DNA of 64,000 nucleotides from JANDLT01 sp041743485. Its GTDB lineage: Bacteria > Acidobacteriota > Blastocatellia > Pyrinomonadales > Pyrinomonadaceae. A model generated the notes under the pieces. The model worked only from the letters and a program-made list of their open reading frames with translations. It had not been told where the DNA came from and did not search any database. The stretch lies in NCBI GenBank assembly GCA_041743485.1, contig JBGTMR010000184.1, forward strand, positions 1 to 64,000, in the 5' to 3' direction. The translations under genes were made by a program, and so were the position numbers. Position 1 is the stretch's first letter, and the number at the start of each line of letters is the position of its first letter. Shown in pieces: positions 63,343 through 64,000 of this stretch.

Positions 63343-64000
63343 TATAGGAACTCTAAATGAACCGTGTAAGATGATAGCCAAAAAGAAGGTGGCTATCAAT
63401 GAGCAGCTTAGACGAGATCATCAACGAGTCAAGGGATGCGCGCGAAGTTAAGCGCGCCGTGTGTGTGAAGATGGCATTGAGTGCGATGCCGAGCGTGCAA
63501 GTATGCGAGATGCTCAATGTCTCACCGCAGTATGTGAGTAAGTGGCGTGGGAAGTATGAGGCGGAAGGAGCTGAGAGTTTGTTATTAGCGCATCGTGGCA
63601 GCGAGAGTTATCTAAGCGATGAGGGTCGCGCCCAAATAGCGGCATGGATCACAGAGCATGAGACGATTTCCATCCAAGCCGTGCGCGATTATGTTGAAGA
63701 ACACTTTGGGGTGGTCTATCAATCGAAGCAATCCTATTACGAGTTGTTACAGTTGGGCGGGATGAGTTATCACCAGAGCGAGAAGCGAAATCCGAAGCGC
63801 GATGAGGCACAAGTCTTAGCACGGCGCGACGAGATTAAAAAAAGTGGATCACCACCGTGAAGAAATAGAGAACGGTGAAATGGTTGTTTTGCTGGAAGAT
63901 GAGTGCCATTTGTTGTGGGGAGATTGTTGTGGGTATGTGTGGGGCAAGTGTGGCGAGGCGATTGAAGTAGTGATACGCAACCAACGTGAGCGACAAAGTT
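63343..64000 (+). mobile_element. IS630-family element, right part outside the window
   Basis: The left end is near a TATA at 63340-63345 (IS630 duplicates TA). orf1 (63399-63860) has the HTH part VQVCEMLNVSPQYVSKWRGK and ESLLLAHRGSESYLSDE. It meets a run of eight A at 63836-63843; in the +1 frame the protein continues KKVDHHREEIENGEMVVLLE with DECHLLWGD, the first catalytic Asp, to the window end. Either slippage at A8 joins the frames or one base is wrong. Confidence 0.85.

Overview
The window looks like a piece of a soil-type Acidobacteriota genome, perhaps Blastocatellia. This is inferred from moderate-to-high GC, the paralogous PaoABC-type molybdo-enzymes, DUF4331/TPR/TonB genes and many degraded insertion sequences; there is no rRNA or marker gene to prove it. 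The middle of the window (about 30.2-34.2 kb) carries a complete plasmid-type maintenance module: a ParA ATPase, an unusual partner protein, 11 iterons and a replication initiator. The sequence is therefore probably a plasmid or chromid, or a chromosome with an integrated plasmid.

Region by region. 0-1.6 kb holds a broken phosphotransferase end and a GrdB-type reductase gene whose in-frame TGA sits exactly where the family has a redox Cys, so it is very probably a selenoprotein. 1.6-26.8 kb is an oxidoreductase island: three molybdenum hydroxylase large subunits (one in a full Fe-S/FAD/Mo operon, one orphan, one cut and joined to an SDR stub), many SDR and NmrA proteins, an MDR, an AKR, RidA and a cupin. 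It also holds an IS982 insertion, a LytS/LytTR two-component pair with two matching direct-repeat operators, a sigma-54 activator and an Rrf2 regulator with a perfect palindromic operator. 26.8-29.5 kb has a glycosyltransferase stub and an integrase-Fic gene pair.

29.5-34.3 kb is the replication and partition block, including a leader with mutually exclusive hairpins and a Rep protein ending in a DnaA domain I-like module. 34.6-36.4 kb is an IS256 remnant cut by a decayed IS3. 36.6-41.8 kb is regulatory: a degenerate receiver, a Crp/Fnr protein, an ECF sigma factor, a zinc ribbon protein, a sigma-54 activator and a TPR lipoprotein.

42.4-56.7 kb is a coherent envelope and metal module made of two convergent arms: DUF4331, TPR, a double-domain Ni/Co transporter, Cu/Zn SOD, a 67-residue protein with 22 histidines and a TonB receptor on the plus strand, then TPR, TPR and DUF4331 on the minus strand. 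I infer a system for capture, buffering and transport of a transition metal, probably nickel or cobalt. 56.9-64 kb is a graveyard of nested insertion sequences (IS3, IS4-like, IS701-like, IS481, IS3, IS630) that have truncated a metallophosphoesterase, a Cys-rich secreted protein and a beta-propeller protein. Two long-palindrome MITE-like repeats lie outside these blocks, one with a clear 6-bp target duplication.
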